DNA of 42,571 bases from Solirubrobacterales bacterium (GCA_025964255.1 JAOPZF010000264.1:1-42571); one strand, 5' to 3'; counted from the first letter of the stretch, positions 8,242 through 16,024 are shown. Numbers and translations: made by a program. Notes: generated from the letters alone by a model not told the origin.

Positions 8242-9432
8242 TCAGGCACCGACCGTCGCGGCGGCCTCGGCGCGGACGCTGTCACCGATCGCGCGTCCCA
8301 GCACCAGCCGCTGGATCTCCGAGGCGCCCTCGTAGATCTGCAGGATGCGCTGATCGCGGTAGAGGCGCTCGGCCGGGCACGGCTTGCAGAAGCCGTCACC
8401 CCCGTATATCTGGACGGCGAGGTCGGCGGCGCGGTGCGCCACCTCGCTCGAGTAGAGCTTCGCCATCGCGCCGGGGAGCGAGATCCGCTCGCCGCGGTCG
8501 TGGGCGGCGGCCGCCTCGTAGGTCAGCATCCGCGCCGCCGAGAGCTCGGTGGCGATGTCGGCGAGCGGGAAGGCGATCCCTTGGTTCTCGATCAGCGGCT
8601 TGCCGAAGGTTTCACGGCGGACCGCCTCGGCGGCGGCGAGGCGGTAGGCGGCGAGGGCGATGCCGAGCCCCTGGGCGGCGACGCTGACGCGGCCGAGGTC
8701 GAGCGTCTGCAGCGCCAGTTTGAGGCCGCGGTTCTCCTCGCCGACGATGTTGGCCGGGGTGACGTGGACGCCCTCCAGCCGCAGGTTCGAGGTCAGCGTG
8801 CCGCGGATCCCCATCTTGTCCTCGTAGCGGTCGACGACCAGGCCGGCCGCGTCGCCGGGAACGGCGAAGGCGGTGATCCCACGCGGGCCGGCGTCGACGT
8901 CGGTCTTGGCGAAGACGATGTAGTGGGCGGCCGCACCGCCGTTGCCGACGTAGATCTTTTCGCCGTCGATCCGCCAGCCGTCGCCATCCGCCAGCGCCGT
9001 CGTGGTGATCGCGGCGGCGTCGGAGCCGGCGCCCCGCTCGGTGAGGGCGAAGCTGACCGCCTTGCCCTGGAGCAGGTCGCCGAGCATCGTCTCGCGCTGC
9101 GCGACGGTCCCGCCGATCTGCAGCGGCACGGCGCCGAGCGCGTGGGCGGCGAGGATCGCGCCGGTCGAGGAGCAGGCCGCCGAGACCTCTTCGACGATCG
9201 CGCAGATCGCGACCATCGAAAGGCCGGCGCCGCCGAGCTCGCGGGGCACCAGGATGCCCGAGAGGCCGGTCTCGACGAAGGTCTCGATGTGCTCGTGGGG
9301 ATAGCGCTGCTCGCGGTCGAGCTCCTCGGCCAGCGGCGCGAACCGCTCGGCGGCGACCGCCCGGGCGCGCTCCTTCCATTCGGTGGCCTCGGCGTCGAGC
9401 CGTGGCTCCCAGATGACGTCCTTCGCTTTCAC
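8242..9432 (-). CDS. Acyl-CoA dehydrogenase
   Basis: FAD enzyme introducing the alpha-beta double bond into an acyl-CoA. The 396-residue protein has FALTERGAGSDAA near 128-140, a flavin/substrate loop, and RILQIYEGASEIQRL near the C-terminus, where Glu368 is the catalytic base. Residue count and base position are those of short/medium-chain enzymes. The start is GTG 9432, preceded by a strong GGAGGA about 4 nt away. It is the first gene of the six-gene minus-strand operon. Operator site 2 lies 63 nt upstream, shared with the divergent crotonase operon. Confidence 0.95.
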   Translation of the reverse strand: MKAKDVIWEPRLDAEATEWKERARAVAAERFAPLAEELDREQRYPHEHIETFVETGLSGILVPRELGGAGLSMVAICAIVEEVSAACSSTGAILAAHALGAVPLQIGGTVAQRETMLGDLLQGKAVSFALTERGAGSDAAAITTTALADGDGWRIDGEKIYVGNGGAAAHYIVFAKTDVDAGPRGITAFAVPGDAAGLVVDRYEDKMGIRGTLTSNLRLEGVHVTPANIVGEENRGLKLALQTLDLGRVSVAAQGLGIALAAYRLAAAEAVRRETFGKPLIENQGIAFPLADIATELSAARMLTYEAAAAHDRGERISLPGAMAKLYSSEVAHRAADLAVQIYGGDGFCKPCPAERLYRDQRILQIYEGASEIQRLVLGRAIGDSVRAEAAATVGA

Positions 9433-9488
9433 GTTCTCCTCCGCGTTTCGCTTCCCACTTGCTCGACGTGAGAGAAGGAAGAAATTCC

Positions 9489-9512
9489 GTCAACGTCAAC
9501 GCCGATGTTGAT
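9489..9512. promoter_or_regulatory. TetR-type operator, site 2 (core 9495-9512) in a divergent promoter region
   Basis: The core GTCAACGCCGATGTTGAT matches the eight-member motif. A second GTCAAC half-site directly precedes it (9489-9494), giving overlapping half-sites. It lies between the divergent acyl-CoA dehydrogenase (start 9432) and enoyl-CoA hydratase (start 9536), so one bound repressor could control both operons. Confidence 0.75.
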
Positions 9513-9535
9513 ACTGTGTCACAGGGTCATCTGGG

Positions 9536-10330
9536 ATGTCAAGCAACGGGAATGCCACGTCTTCACCGCCGATCGTCGTGCAGCGCCACGGCGCGGTCGG
9601 CCTCGTCCGCTTCGCGCGGCCGGAGAAAAAGAACGCCCTGACGACCGAGCTTCTGACCTCCTTGGCGGGGGTGCTGGAGGAGCTCGACCGTGATCCCGAG
9701 GTGCGCGCCGCGGTGATCACCGGCGGGCCGAAGATCTTCGCCTCGGGCGCCGACGTGCGCGAGCTGCGCGACGTCGAGCCGGTCGCCTACGCGACCTCCG
9801 ACCGGGTCGCCTGCTGGAAGCGCCTCAACGCGATCGAGCTGCCGCTGGTCGCGGCGGTAGCCGGGATCGCGCTCGGCGGCGGCTGCGAGCTGGCGCTGCT
9901 CTGCGACCTCGTGGTCGCCGGCGACGACGCCGTCTTCGGACAGCCCGAGGTCGCCCTCGGCCTCCTCCCCGCCGCCGGTGGAACCCAGCGCTGGGCGCGG
10001 GCGGCGGGACGCTACCGGGCGGCCGAGGTGGTGCTGGCCGGGCGCAAGCTCGACGCGATCGAGATGCGCGACGCCGGCCTCGTGGCGACGGTGGTGCCTT
10101 CGGAGCGGGTCGAGGAGGCGGGACTGGCGCTGGCGACGAAGGTCGCGGCGGGCGCGCCGCTCGCGTTGCGCGCCTCCCGGGCCTCGGTCCGCGCCTCCGA
10201 GGAGCTGCCGCTCTCGGCCGCTCTGGACGCGGAGCGCGCGCGTCTCCTTATGTTGCTGTCGAGCGAGGACCACCGCGAGGGGATCGACGCCCTGCTCGAG
10301 CGGCGGCCGGCGAGGTTCGAGGGGCGATGA
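9536..10330 (+). CDS. Enoyl-CoA hydratase (crotonase)
   Basis: Hydrates 2-enoyl-CoA to 3-hydroxyacyl-CoA. The 264-residue protein has ASGADVRELRD near 69-79 and the oxyanion loop GIALGGGCELAL. Both catalytic glutamates are present: Glu118 in GGGCEL and Glu138 in GQPEVALG, followed by LLPAAGGTQRWAR. The first gene of a plus-strand operon, 23 nt downstream of operator site 2. The Shine-Dalgarno is weak. Its stop overlaps the next ATG by 4 nt. With the divergent acyl-CoA dehydrogenase, thiolase and hydroxyacyl-CoA dehydrogenase it completes a beta-oxidation set. Confidence 0.95.
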   Translation: MSSNGNATSSPPIVVQRHGAVGLVRFARPEKKNALTTELLTSLAGVLEELDRDPEVRAAVITGGPKIFASGADVRELRDVEPVAYATSDRVACWKRLNAIELPLVAAVAGIALGGGCELALLCDLVVAGDDAVFGQPEVALGLLPAAGGTQRWARAAGRYRAAEVVLAGRKLDAIEMRDAGLVATVVPSERVEEAGLALATKVAAGAPLALRASRASVRASEELPLSAALDAERARLLMLLSSEDHREGIDALLERRPARFEGR

Positions 10331-11013
10331 GCGTGCGGGTGGTGGGCCTCGACGCGGCGGAGCTCAAAGCTCTGCGGAAGGACCCGGAGTACCGGGGCGG
10401 GCCGGTGATCCTGGATGGGATTGGCGGGGGCGAGGATCCAGGGACCCCCTCACTCACGAACAGCGTGGAGGTTCGTTCGGGGGTCCCTGGATCCTCGCTC
10501 GTGGGCGCCGATGTGGCTTCGTTGCTCGCCGCGATCGAGCGACTGGGGAGTCCCGTTGTCTTTGTGGCGGCGGGGAGGCTCGGTGCCGGAGGGCTTGCGC
10601 TCGGCTGCGTTTGCGTGGCGACTTACGTTGGGGCGGACGCCGAGGTCGGAGCGATCGATCCGGCCGGGACGCTCGCCCTCGGGCTTGCCGGGCGACTCAC
10701 CGACCGCGTAGGGCCCGCGGCCGCTGCGCGGCTGCTGCTCGATTCGACACCTTCGTCCCAAACCTTAGACCTTGGTAACCCAGAGGGCGACAAAGGTCTA
10801 AGGGTTGCCGTCGGACTCGGCTTGGTGCGGGTTGCGGACGATCCGCTCGCGCACGCCCGGGCCCTCGCCGAGCGGCTCACGGACCCCGCGGGCAGGCTCC
10901 TCACCCGCTCGCTTGCCTTCGCCGCTCGCAGCACTCCCGCACAGGCAGCCGCCTACGACGCCGAACTTCTTGCCCTGCTCGACCAACGCGACGACCCGCA
11001 GACCGACCGATAG
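10327..11013 (+). CDS. Divergent crotonase-fold protein carrying two inserted palindromes
   Basis: A 228-residue protein with a recognisable crotonase middle: GSPVVFVAAGRLGAGGLALGC near 74-94, the oxyanion-hole segment, then a DAEVGAIDPAG stretch. The GGCEL glutamate is replaced by leucine/alanine residues, so canonical hydratase activity is doubtful. Two segments encoded by palindromic DNA (about residues 35-57 and 146-159) interrupt the fold where crotonases have none. Reading frame and context are kept: ATGA overlap with the hydratase upstream and E1 alpha 9 nt downstream. It may be a decaying paralogue or a noncatalytic partner subunit. Confidence 0.65.
   Translation: MSVRVVGLDAAELKALRKDPEYRGGPVILDGIGGGEDPGTPSLTNSVEVRSGVPGSSLVGADVASLLAAIERLGSPVVFVAAGRLGAGGLALGCVCVATYVGADAEVGAIDPAGTLALGLAGRLTDRVGPAAAARLLLDSTPSSQTLDLGNPEGDKGLRVAVGLGLVRVADDPLAHARALAERLTDPAGRLLTRSLAFAARSTPAQAAAYDAELLALLDQRDDPQTDR
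10431..10497. repeat. Palindromic insertion 1 inside the crotonase-like gene (19-bp perfect arms)
   Basis: Arms 10431-10449 (CGAGGATCCAGGGACCCCC) and 10479-10497 are exact reverse complements. In the 29-nt spacer, ACGAAC (10457-10462) and GTTCGT (10472-10477) can pair as an inner stem. The element lies in frame and encodes roughly EDPGTPSL to GVPGSSL. Such a perfect 19-bp inverted repeat inside a coding region is unusual and suggests an inserted palindromic element. Confidence 0.85.
10763..10803. repeat. Palindromic insertion 2 inside the crotonase-like gene (11-bp arms)
   Basis: CCTTAGACCTT (10763-10773) and AAGGTCTAAGG (10793-10803) are perfect reverse complements with a 19-nt loop. The flanking AA/TT extends the pairing after one bulged G. 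It is more AT-rich than the surrounding gene, which supports insertion. Unlike palindrome 1 in sequence, but in the same gene. Confidence 0.7.
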
Positions 11014-11022
11014 AGAGGCCGT

Positions 11023-12096
11023 ATGCCCAACCTTCATCCCACGCTCGAGTCACCCGCACCGAACCCAGGCAGCGCTCCGCCGGAGGAGTTGCAGGGGGAC
11101 GCGGGCAAGGCCCTGGCGGTCGAGATGCTCGACCGCATGCTCCGCATCCGCCTCTTCGAGGAGGCGACGATCAAGCTCTTCCAGGCGGCCGAACTGCCGA
11201 CGATGGCGCACCTCTCGATCGGCCAGGAGGCGGCGATCTCCGGCGCCTGCCTCGCCACCACCATCAGCGACACGATGACCGGCAACCACCGTTCACACGG
11301 CCACCCGATCGCCAAGGGCGCGCGGCTCGACCGGCTGATGGCCGAGCTCTTCGGCAAGGCCACCGGGGTCTGCGGCGGCAAGGGCGGCAGCATGCACCTC
11401 GCCGACTTCTCGGTCGGCTCGCTCGGCGAGTCGGGCATCGTCGGCTCGGCGATCCCGGTCGCCACCGGCGCGGCGCTCTCCGAGCAGGTGCGCGGCACCG
11501 ACCGGGTCTCCCTCTGCTTCTTCGGCGACGGCGCCGCCAACGAGGGCGTCCTGCACGAGTCGATGAACATCGCCGGCGCCTGGCACCTCCCGGTCATCTA
11601 CTTCTGCGAGAACAACGGCTACGCGGTGAGCGTGCGGATGGAGGACTCGACCGCGGTCCCGGACATCGCGATCCGCGCGGCGGGCTACGGGATGCCGGGG
11701 ATCGTCGTCGACGGCCAGGACGTCGTCGCCTGTTACCGGGCGACGAAGGAGGCGGTCGACCGGGCGCGGCGCGGCGAGGGCCCGTCGCTGGTCGAGGCAA
11801 AGACCTACCGCTTCCACGAGCACGCCTACGGGCTGAAGCTGCCGGAGCCCTACCTCGAGGACTCGGTGGTCGAGGGGTGGCGCGCGGACCAGGACCCGAT
11901 CGCGCTCTTCGAGGCGCGGCTCGAGTCCTGGGGCACCATCGCCGCCGACGAGCGCGCCGACATCCGCAAGGCGGCGCAGGAAGACGTCGACGCGGCGGTC
12001 GAGTTCGCCCGCGAGAGCCCCTATCCCGACCCCGCCGAGGCCTACACCGATATCTACGCCGACACCCCCGGCACCGAGACGGAGGAGGACCGATGA
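11023..12096 (+). CDS. 2-oxoacid dehydrogenase E1 component, alpha subunit (PdhA/AcoA type)
   Basis: Thiamine-diphosphate subunit that decarboxylates a 2-oxoacid (or cleaves acetoin). The 357-residue protein has the GKGGSMH segment near 118-124, the TPP/Mg motif GDGAANEG with ENNGYAVS some 25 residues later, and YRFHEHAYG near 267, matching the phosphorylation-loop region YRxxGH. It resembles pyruvate and acetoin dehydrogenase alpha subunits; the true substrate is not readable. An AGAGAGG precedes ATG 11023. It overlaps E1 beta by 4 nt. Placement in the regulon suggests oxidation of a 2-oxoacid product of the pathway. Confidence 0.92.
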   Translation: MPNLHPTLESPAPNPGSAPPEELQGDAGKALAVEMLDRMLRIRLFEEATIKLFQAAELPTMAHLSIGQEAAISGACLATTISDTMTGNHRSHGHPIAKGARLDRLMAELFGKATGVCGGKGGSMHLADFSVGSLGESGIVGSAIPVATGAALSEQVRGTDRVSLCFFGDGAANEGVLHESMNIAGAWHLPVIYFCENNGYAVSVRMEDSTAVPDIAIRAAGYGMPGIVVDGQDVVACYRATKEAVDRARRGEGPSLVEAKTYRFHEHAYGLKLPEPYLEDSVVEGWRADQDPIALFEARLESWGTIAADERADIRKAAQEDVDAAVEFARESPYPDPAEAYTDIYADTPGTETEEDR

Positions 12097-13103
12097 ACCC
12101 CGCGACCGCGGCGAAGGCGCCGCAGCTCAGCTTCCTGAAGGCGATCAACGAGGCGCAGACGGAGGAGATGGAGCGCGACGAGCGCGTCATCCTGATGGGC
12201 CAGGACCTGCGGGCGAACGTCTTCGGCGCCGCTGCGGGAGCGCTCGACCGCTTCGGCCCCGCGCGGGTGCGCGACCTGCCGCTGAGCGAGGCGGCCTCGG
12301 TCGGGATCGCGGCGGGGGCGGCGATGAACGGGCTGCGCCCGATCGTCGACCTCACCGTCGCCAGCTTCGTCTTCAACGCGACCGACCAGCTGATCTCGCA
12401 GTGCGCCAAGGCGCGCTACATGTTCGGCGGCCAGGCGCGGCTGCCGCTGGTGGTGCGAGCGGCGCTCTACTACCACGGCGGCACCGCCGGTCACCACGCC
12501 GACCGGCCCTATCCGATGTTCATGAACGTGCCGGGACTGAAGATCATCGTGCCGAGCACGGCGCCCGACCTGAAGGGGCTGCTGAAGTCGGCGATCCGCG
12601 ACGACAACCCGGTGCTCTGCTTCGAGGACGCGAACCTCTGGGGCAAACGCGGCCGCGGGGCGATGCCCGAGGAGGAGGATCACCTCGTGCCGCTCGGGGT
12701 CGCGGCGACGCGGCGGGCCGGCGAGGACGTGACCATCGTCGGCATCGGCCACGGCGCGATGCTCGGCGTGCAGGCGGCGGAAGCCTTGGAGGCCGACGGG
12801 ATCGACTGCCAGGTGATCGACCCGCGCACGCTGGTGCCGCTCGACTGGGCGGCGATCGAAGCGTCGGTGCGCAAGACGGGGCGGCTCGTCGTCGTCGATC
12901 CGGCGACGCGCACCTGCTCGGCGGCGAGCGAGATCGCCGCGCGGGCGGCGGAGAGCTGCTTCGACGCGCTCCGCGCCCCGGTCCTCCGCGTCACCACCGA
13001 CGACACCCACGTCCCCTACTCGAGGCCGCTCGAGAAACAGATCTATCCCAACCTCGAGAAGGTGACGGCGGCGGTCCGCCGGGTCACCGGGGAGGCGAAA
13101 TGA
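12093..13103 (+). CDS. 2-oxoacid dehydrogenase E1 component, beta subunit (PdhB/AcoB type)
   Basis: A 336-residue partner of E1 alpha. DLPLSEAASVGIAAGAAMNG near 63-82 contains the conserved Glu that activates TPP (LSEA). FMNVPGLKIIVPSTAPDLKGLL near 145-166 and CQVIDPRTLVPLDW near 239-252 are standard E1 beta blocks, and HVPYSRPLEK ends the C-terminal domain. ATG 12093 overlaps the alpha stop as ATGA and yields the normal N-terminus. The stop overlaps the lipoyl-domain gene by 4 nt. Confidence 0.93.
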   Translation: MNPATAAKAPQLSFLKAINEAQTEEMERDERVILMGQDLRANVFGAAAGALDRFGPARVRDLPLSEAASVGIAAGAAMNGLRPIVDLTVASFVFNATDQLISQCAKARYMFGGQARLPLVVRAALYYHGGTAGHHADRPYPMFMNVPGLKIIVPSTAPDLKGLLKSAIRDDNPVLCFEDANLWGKRGRGAMPEEEDHLVPLGVAATRRAGEDVTIVGIGHGAMLGVQAAEALEADGIDCQVIDPRTLVPLDWAAIEASVRKTGRLVVVDPATRTCSAASEIAARAAESCFDALRAPVLRVTTDDTHVPYSRPLEKQIYPNLEKVTAAVRRVTGEAK

Positions 13104-13342
13104 GGATCGAAGTCAAGCTTCCGCAGCTGAGCATGGGCATGAGCGACGCCGACGTCATCGAGTGGATGGTGGCCGTGGGCGACAAGGTCGAGGAGGGCCA
13201 GGAGATCGTCGAAATCGAGGCCGAGAAGGCACGCACCGCGGTCCCCTCCCCCGCCGCCGGCACCGTCGTCGAGATCGTCGCCCAGCCCGAAGACACGATC
13301 GAGGTGCAGGAGGTTCTCTGCCACCTCGAAACCGAGTCGTGA
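13100..13342 (+). CDS. Stand-alone lipoyl-domain protein (N-terminal part of a split E2)
   Basis: An 80-residue protein consisting of one biotinyl/lipoyl domain. Lys43 in EIEAEKARTAVPSP is the lipoylation site, and PAAGTVVEI plus EVLCHLE complete the barrel. It starts at ATG 13100, overlapping the E1 beta stop (ATGA), and its TGA overlaps the GTG start of the E2 catalytic gene (GTGA). In most bacteria this domain is fused to the E2 acyltransferase. Here the two are separate genes in different frames. It would carry acyl groups from E1 to E2. Confidence 0.88.
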   Translation: MRIEVKLPQLSMGMSDADVIEWMVAVGDKVEEGQEIVEIEAEKARTAVPSPAAGTVVEIVAQPEDTIEVQEVLCHLETES

Positions 13343-14088
13343 GCGCCGAGAGGGCGCCGGGCGCGACCGGCGCGGGCGCCGTGGAGGCGCCCCACTTCGA
13401 GGACCCGCGGGGCGAGCCGCAGCGGGAGAAGCCATCGCGGATCCAGCGGACGATCGCGGCGCGGATGCTCGAGGTGAAGAACACCGTGCCGGAGTTCACG
13501 GTCTCCGACGAGATCGACATGGAGCCGGTGACGAAGATCCGCGCCGCCTGGGACCGCGACGATCCCGACCGGCCCTCGGTGAACGACTTCATCGTCAAGG
13601 CCGCCGCGCTGACCTTGAAGGAGCACCCGACCCTGAACGGCTCGTGGACCGACGAGGGGATCGAGCGCTATTCCCGCGTCAACGTCGGCATCGCCGTGGC
13701 GGCGCCCGGCCTCCTCCTCGTGCCGACGATCTTCGACGCTGACCGGCTCGACCTCACGGCCCTCGCCCGCGAGTCCCGCCGCCTCGCGGCCGCGGTCCGC
13801 GAGCGCTCGATCCAGCCCGCAGAGCTATCCGGCGCGACCTTCACCGTCTCCAACCTCGGCATGTTCGGCATCGCCGACTTCGAGGCGATCATCGCCGCCC
13901 CCCAGGCCGCGATCCTCGCCGTCGCCGCCGCCCGCGAAACTCCGGTAGTGAAGAGCGGCACGCTCGTCCCCGGCATCCGCATGTCCGCCCGCCTAGCCTC
14001 CGACCACCGCCTCGTCTACGGCGCCGACGCGGCGGCGTTCATGCGCGACCTCCGCACCCGCCTCGAGTCCCCCGCCGACTGGGCCTAG
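13339..14088 (+). CDS. 2-oxoacid dehydrogenase E2 acyltransferase, catalytic domain only
   Basis: A 249-residue E2 core: KPSRIQRTIAARM opens the catalytic domain, followed by VNVGIAVAAPGLLLVP near 115-130 and FTVSNLGMFGI near 171-181, with the active-site histidine in SDHRLVYGADAA near 219-230. Most E2 enzymes have an Asp in the DHRxxDG position; here it is Tyr. No lipoyl domain and no recognisable peripheral-subunit-binding domain precede the core, only a short Ala/Gly/Pro-rich stretch. GTG 13339 overlaps the upstream TGA. It is the last gene of the operon. No E3 gene is present in the window. Confidence 0.88.
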   Translation: MSAERAPGATGAGAVEAPHFEDPRGEPQREKPSRIQRTIAARMLEVKNTVPEFTVSDEIDMEPVTKIRAAWDRDDPDRPSVNDFIVKAAALTLKEHPTLNGSWTDEGIERYSRVNVGIAVAAPGLLLVPTIFDADRLDLTALARESRRLAAAVRERSIQPAELSGATFTVSNLGMFGIADFEAIIAAPQAAILAVAAARETPVVKSGTLVPGIRMSARLASDHRLVYGADAAAFMRDLRTRLESPADWA

Positions 14089-14230
14089 TCCAGGGCCGTT
14101 GCCCGCCGCCGCCCGTCCGAGGTGCGTCCCGGGCGTCTCGTGGCGGCCCGGGCAAGGCCGTAGCCGCCGCTTGGCGTCGAACGTCATAGGTCCTCATGAG
14201 TTCGGGACCCTTTGCGGGGAGGCGAGTAAA

Positions 14231-14334
14231 AGCGTTCGTCGCTTGTACCCCTATACGGCTACAAGCGACGAACGCCAGGTCCCGGCGCCTGAAGATGACG
14301 GGAGGAAGCGTGACGTTCCATGGGTCTTCGTCAC
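14231..14334 (+). repeat. Two-hairpin repeat element, copy A
   Basis: The 45-nt core (14231-14275) is a palindrome: a 16-bp stem GCGTTCGTCGCTTGTA paired with its complement around a 13-nt loop. A 59-nt tail follows (14276-14334), ending in a second stem, CGTGACG/CGTCACG, with a 13-nt loop. Copy B at 22247-22350 (opposite strand) matches the core at 44 of 45 positions and the tail without gaps, about three quarters identical. Both copies sit between convergent genes. Weaker similarity extends about 30 nt upstream of the core. Confidence 0.9.
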
Positions 14335-14370
14335 GGGACTGGGCGCCAGCTTCCCGGCGCCGACGAAAAA

Positions 14371-14454
14371 GCCGGCGCGCGGTCGGAGGAGAGAGTGGCC
14401 GCGCGCCGGCTGGGTGGCACCCGCCGGGCCCGGGGTATGGGCCCGGCGGGTGCC
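14371..14454 (-). terminator. Tandem hairpins downstream of the substrate-binding protein gene
   Basis: On the minus strand, 17 nt after the stop at 14472, a perfect 16-bp GC-rich stem forms from 14416-14431 (GGCACCCGCCGGGCCC) and 14439-14454 with a 7-nt loop. It is followed by a 10-bp stem (14371-14380/14401-14410). No U-run follows, as is usual in high-GC actinobacteria. Likely the terminator or 3'-stabilising structure of the Liv operon. Confidence 0.7.
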
Positions 14455-14471
14455 GGTGGGTAAACCTTGGG

Positions 14472-15992
14472 TCAGCCTTCTTCTTGGACTTCCTGGTAGT
14501 TCTTCGGTTCGCCTTCGTAGTTGTAGATCGGGCTGGCGGCTTTCCATTCGCCCGTTTCACTGCCCGACGCGCCGGTGTATTCGAACATTCCGGCGGCCTG
14601 GTACGGGAAGGCCTTTTCGACGCCTTCCATCTTGCCTTCCACACCCTTCATCAGGAGCGGCCAGTTGGAAGTGTAGGAGTGGGCGGCGATGTTGATGGTC
14701 GCCCGGTTCAGGCCACCTTTCATCCGTGCCGCGTCCTCGAGCACCTGGGTGAAGTCCCAGGCCCACCACCAACCGTTGGCGTACTGGGCGTTGCTCGCTT
14801 CGAGGCCCTGGGCCTTCAGCGTTTTTTCGTACAGCGCCACGTATTCCGGCGCTTCGACGTCGTTGTCACCCGGGACCGAGTAGTAACGAGTGGTGAAGGA
14901 CCCGTTGCCGGTCGCCCCCGCTTCGAGCAGCGGCGCGTAGGTGGTCGAGATCTGGGCGCAGGTGTTCGGGGTGATGACCACCGGCTTCCAGGAGCTCTTT
15001 TCGATTTCCGCCAGCGCCTCGGTGCAGTACGTGCCCGCGACGTTGAGGATCACCACCGGCGCCTTGGTCGCCGCCGCCGTCGTGATCTGGTTCTTGATCG
15101 ACGGCGCCGTCGCCGCGAAGATCTCGTTGCCGACGATCTTCATCTTCGAGCCTTTGGCGGCCCGTTCGTAGTTGCTCGCGTACGATTCGCCGAGGTCGCC
15201 TTCCATCGTGATCATCACGGCTTCGTTGTCTTCGGGGTATTTTTCTTCGAGGAATTCCTGCCACACTTCGGTTTCGTTGTAACGGTCGATCCCGAAGCCG
15301 GTGGTCCAGGGGTAACCCTGCGGATCGAAGAATTCACCGTCGGAGGTCGCAACCATGTACTGGCCTTCGCAGCCTTTGTTCATCGTGTCGCGCACCGCGA
15401 GGTTGTTCGGCGTGCCGAAGACGGCGAAGCTGGTCGCGTAGTCACCGGACTGCATCGCCTTGTTGACGTTCTGCGCCGTGATCGCCGGTTCGTACTGGTC
15501 GTCCATGATTTCGTATTCGATCTTTCGACCGTCGACGCCACCATTTTCGTTCAGGTAGTCGAAGTAGCTCTTGGCGCCGTCCTCGATCGCACCGTACGCG
15601 GCCAACGCTCCGGAGTGCGGCGCACTGGTGAACAGTTTGATCGAGCTTTCGGTGATCCCCTGGTTGATGTTCCAGTTACTCGGACATTTGGAGAGGTCGA
15701 CGCTGAAGTTGCCGGGCCCTTCGTAGACGCATTCGTTCGACGAGGACTGGCCCCATTCTTCGACGCCTTCGTTCGGTTCCGGCATCCCTTCGATCGCTTT
15801 CGGTGCCCCCGAGATCGGTTCGCCGCCCCCACACTGGGTCGACCCTCCGCCACTGCCGCCGGAGCTCGCCGACGCGGTGGTGCTCGATCCGGAAGTCGAG
15901 CTCGAGCTGGTCGCGCCACAGCCCGCGACGGCCAGCACCCCGACCACCCCGAGTGCGACGATGAGACACAGGGGTCTCGTGATTGCCCTCAT
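14472..15992 (-). CDS. ABC transporter substrate-binding lipoprotein (Liv/branched-chain type)
   Basis: Extracytoplasmic binding protein for the adjacent Liv-type importer. The 506-residue precursor has a signal peptide with lipobox LAVAGC (Cys about 25), then a Ser/Gly/Thr-rich linker to about residue 52 and a two-lobed periplasmic-binding fold. It is longer than classic LivK. Six cysteines beyond the lipid anchor may form disulfides. Glutamate is encoded by GAA in about 43 of 47 cases, whereas neighbouring genes use mainly GAG, a sign of special translational selection or a separate origin. It is the last gene of the operon and followed by strong hairpins. The ligand is unknown; the regulon context suggests the pathway substrate rather than leucine. 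Confidence 0.9.
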   Translation of the reverse strand: MRAITRPLCLIVALGVVGVLAVAGCGATSSSSTSGSSTTASASSGGSGGGSTQCGGGEPISGAPKAIEGMPEPNEGVEEWGQSSSNECVYEGPGNFSVDLSKCPSNWNINQGITESSIKLFTSAPHSGALAAYGAIEDGAKSYFDYLNENGGVDGRKIEYEIMDDQYEPAITAQNVNKAMQSGDYATSFAVFGTPNNLAVRDTMNKGCEGQYMVATSDGEFFDPQGYPWTTGFGIDRYNETEVWQEFLEEKYPEDNEAVMITMEGDLGESYASNYERAAKGSKMKIVGNEIFAATAPSIKNQITTAAATKAPVVILNVAGTYCTEALAEIEKSSWKPVVITPNTCAQISTTYAPLLEAGATGNGSFTTRYYSVPGDNDVEAPEYVALYEKTLKAQGLEASNAQYANGWWWAWDFTQVLEDAARMKGGLNRATINIAAHSYTSNWPLLMKGVEGKMEGVEKAFPYQAAGMFEYTGASGSETGEWKAASPIYNYEGEPKNYQEVQEEG

Positions 15993-16024
15993 GTGTTGTG
16001 TTCCTTTCGTAGAGACCGCCGGGG

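Larger units (their letters stand above)
14089..14471. other. 383-nt convergent intergenic region with repeat and hairpins
   Basis: It lies between the 3' ends of the E2 gene (+) and the substrate-binding protein gene (-). It contains repeat element copy A (14231-14334), a 10-bp inverted repeat (14371-14380/14401-14410) and a strong 16-bp hairpin (14416-14454). I see no convincing gene; open frames crossing it are side effects of the palindromes and high GC. Confidence 0.7.

Noticed and set aside
8241-8399. N-terminal extension of the thiolase to 8399
   Set aside because: It would overlap the acyl-CoA dehydrogenase gene by more than 150 nt, and the extra residues are Arg/Ser-rich shadow sequence. 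ATG 8240 gives the family-typical start.
10431-10497. 19-bp inverted repeat read as an intrinsic terminator
   Set aside because: It lies inside an open reading frame in the middle of a coupled operon with essential-looking genes downstream, and has no U-run.
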